In this document: positions 6,489 through 7,450 of the stretch, in pieces | Numbering within the stretch: the first letter of the stretch is position 1 | Layout: the number at the start of each line of letters is the position of its first letter | Assembly (NCBI GenBank): GCA_023141075.1 | Contig: JAGLKL010000064.1 | Location: forward strand, 1 to 7,450 | DNA from: Alphaproteobacteria bacterium | Lineage (GTDB): Bacteria > Pseudomonadota > Alphaproteobacteria > Micavibrionales > Micavibrionaceae | Direction: 5' to 3' | Length of the DNA: 7,450 nucleotides | Translations under genes and position numbers: made by a program | The notes under the pieces: model-generated | The model's database searches: none | Seen by the model: only the letters and a program-made list of their open reading frames with translations | What the model was told of the DNA's origin: nothing

Positions 6489-7450
6489 GTGATATTGAGT
6501 AAAAAGATGCGTATGTTGTGCCTTTCCACAGCAGTATCGGGGTTTTTGGTTTTTGGCGCGGGAGAGACATTTGCTGAAGATCAGGGGCATGTGGTTGATA
6601 CATTGCGTGATGCAGTATTTGCCGAAGATCAAGGGCATATGGTTGACACATTGCGTGATGCAGTAGCCGTTGGAATTGCGACTAATCCTGAATATGGCAT
6701 GGTTGCAGCCAGCCGCCGGGCAACCGATGAAGAATTGAACCAAGGGAAAGCACTCTTCCTGCCATCGATTGATGTATCCGGGGATGCGGGGTTTGAACAC
6801 AGCAATGATCCGGCTACACGCGCAGGCACTGACGGCGATGATGAGGAAGATATGTTCCGCAGACAAATCGGCATCACCCTGACGCAGATGCTGTTTGACG
6901 GTTATGACTCGCATTTCGAAGTTGAGCGCCAGAAAGCACGCGTTATTTCTTCTTCTCAGCGCGTTCGTGAAACTGCTGAACTTACAGGGCTTTCAATCGT
7001 AGAATCTTATCTTGAAATTATTCGCCGTCGTCACTTATTGATGATTACCCGTGAGAATGTGGCCGAGCACATCAAAATCCTTGAACAAATCAAAGACAGT
7101 ATCGAAGCCGGTCGTTCTACTAGGGCCGATGGTGAACAGGCGAAAGCACGTCTGGCATCGGCACGTGCAATGGAAGCAAGCTCTCTTGAAGCTTTGTATG
7201 CTGCTGAAGCAAGCTACCGTGAAGTGGTGGGCGATCCTGCCGGTGAGTTGAAATTGCCGGTTGTTCCCTATGAATTATTGGAAGCTGATGTTGATCAGCA
7301 AGTTATGATAACGTTGGCAAACAGCCCTACTCTGGATATCTATGAAGCTGATATCGAAGTAGCTTATGCCGAAGCACAACAAACCAAAGCTACGCAATAT
7401 CCACAGTTTGATGTTCAACTTAATGCTCGTACAGGAGAAGATATTGGTGG
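6489..7450 (+). CDS. TolC-family type I secretion outer-membrane channel protein, 3'-truncated by window
   Basis: This is an outer-membrane/periplasmic channel protein of the TolC family, most like the T1SS outer-membrane components (LapE/AggA type). It is the probable exit duct for the adhesin encoded upstream. About 320 residues are present and the gene runs off the window. No ATG fits a ribosome binding site. GTG 6489 follows GAGAGG (6475-6480) by 8 bases and an in-frame TGA lies at 6474, so the start is GTG 6489 or possibly TTG 6495 (giving MSKKMR). The first 29 residues form a signal peptide: KKMR, a hydrophobic stretch, then GETFA before EDQGH. The mature part shows TolC marks: LRDAVAVGIATNPEY, the LPSIDVSGDAGFEH strand, QMLFDGYDS, then long helix-forming stretches (about residues 140-240) and the start of the second repeat (YPQFDVQLNARTG). 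A 16-residue tandem duplication spans the cleavage site. There is no lipobox, so it is not a lipoprotein. Confidence 0.9.
   Translation, partial: MILSKKMRMLCLSTAVSGFLVFGAGETFAEDQGHVVDTLRDAVFAEDQGHMVDTLRDAVAVGIATNPEYGMVAASRRATDEELNQGKALFLPSIDVSGDAGFEHSNDPATRAGTDGDDEEDMFRRQIGITLTQMLFDGYDSHFEVERQKARVISSSQRVRETAELTGLSIVESYLEIIRRRHLLMITRENVAEHIKILEQIKDSIEAGRSTRADGEQAKARLASARAMEASSLEALYAAEASYREVVGDPAGELKLPVVPYELLEADVDQQVMITLANSPTLDIYEADIEVAYAEAQQTKATQYPQFDVQLNARTGEDIG
6570..6665 (+). repeat. Tandem 48-bp in-frame duplication at the signal-peptide junction of the TolC gene
   Basis: Two adjacent 48-bp copies (6570-6617 and 6618-6665) encode FAEDQGHVVDTLRDAV and FAEDQGHMVDTLRDAV. They differ at 4 of 48 bases: three silent third-position changes and one Val/Met change. 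The duplication copies the end of the signal peptide (FA before ED), so the second copy carries a possible second cleavage-like site, and it copies the start of the first TolC helix. The frame is intact. Confidence 0.93.

Noticed and set aside
6375..6914. A 179-codon minus-strand open frame across the intergenic region and TolC start
   Set aside because: It overlaps the clear TolC-family signal peptide and mature sequence. It contains the duplicated segment in antisense and has no domain resemblance.

Overview
The window looks like a stretch of a moderately AT-rich proteobacterial chromosome, most likely alphaproteobacterial. Three things suggest this: a long, type I form of D-3-phosphoglycerate dehydrogenase, a giant Asp-rich type I secretion (T1SS) protein of the kind common in alpha- and gammaproteobacteria, and a perfect TTAA-N7-TTAA box (the CtrA recognition pattern of alphaproteobacteria) in front of the giant gene. 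The assignment is inference; there is no rRNA or other firm taxonomic marker.

Layout, all on the + strand: (1) 1-1067, the 3' two thirds of serA (serine biosynthesis), cut by the window start and closed by a clean intrinsic terminator at 1098-1121. (2) 1068-1331, an intergenic region with the terminator, the CtrA-like box, an exact TATAAT hexamer, a 5'-UTR hairpin and a good ribosome binding site. (3) 1332-6194, one 1620-residue gene for a secreted adhesin-like RTX protein. Its order is: acidic, Q/S-rich N-terminus without signal peptide; two copies of a ~245-residue pair of Ig/cadherin-like domains; a T1SS-143-type repeat; a cadherin-like/VCBS domain split by a ~180-residue insert; a von Willebrand factor A (VWA) domain with a complete MIDAS set inside an RTX region; RTX calcium-binding nonapeptides; and a C-terminal T1SS target domain. 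(4) 6195-6488, a gene-free, AT-rich spacer with competing hairpins and repeated palindromic motifs, but no convincing terminator. (5) 6489-7450, the start of a TolC-family outer-membrane protein that continues past the window end. It uses a non-ATG start and has a tandem 48-bp duplication across its signal-peptide cleavage region.

How they fit together: serA is a separately terminated housekeeping gene. The giant protein and the TolC-like protein form a substrate/export-channel pair for type I secretion; the ABC transporter and membrane fusion protein would be expected nearby but are not in the window. The adhesin probably leaves the cell unfolded through this channel, folds on extracellular calcium, and acts in attachment, biofilm formation or cell-cell contact. 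The CtrA-like box raises the possibility of cell-cycle or motility-linked control. The overall system type (LapA/BapA-like T1SS adhesin) is known. The less ordinary points are the domain-in-domain inserts, the N-terminus that lacks a recognisable LapA retention module yet has a PAAG motif, the signal-region duplication in the channel gene, and the intergenic RNA/DNA structures.
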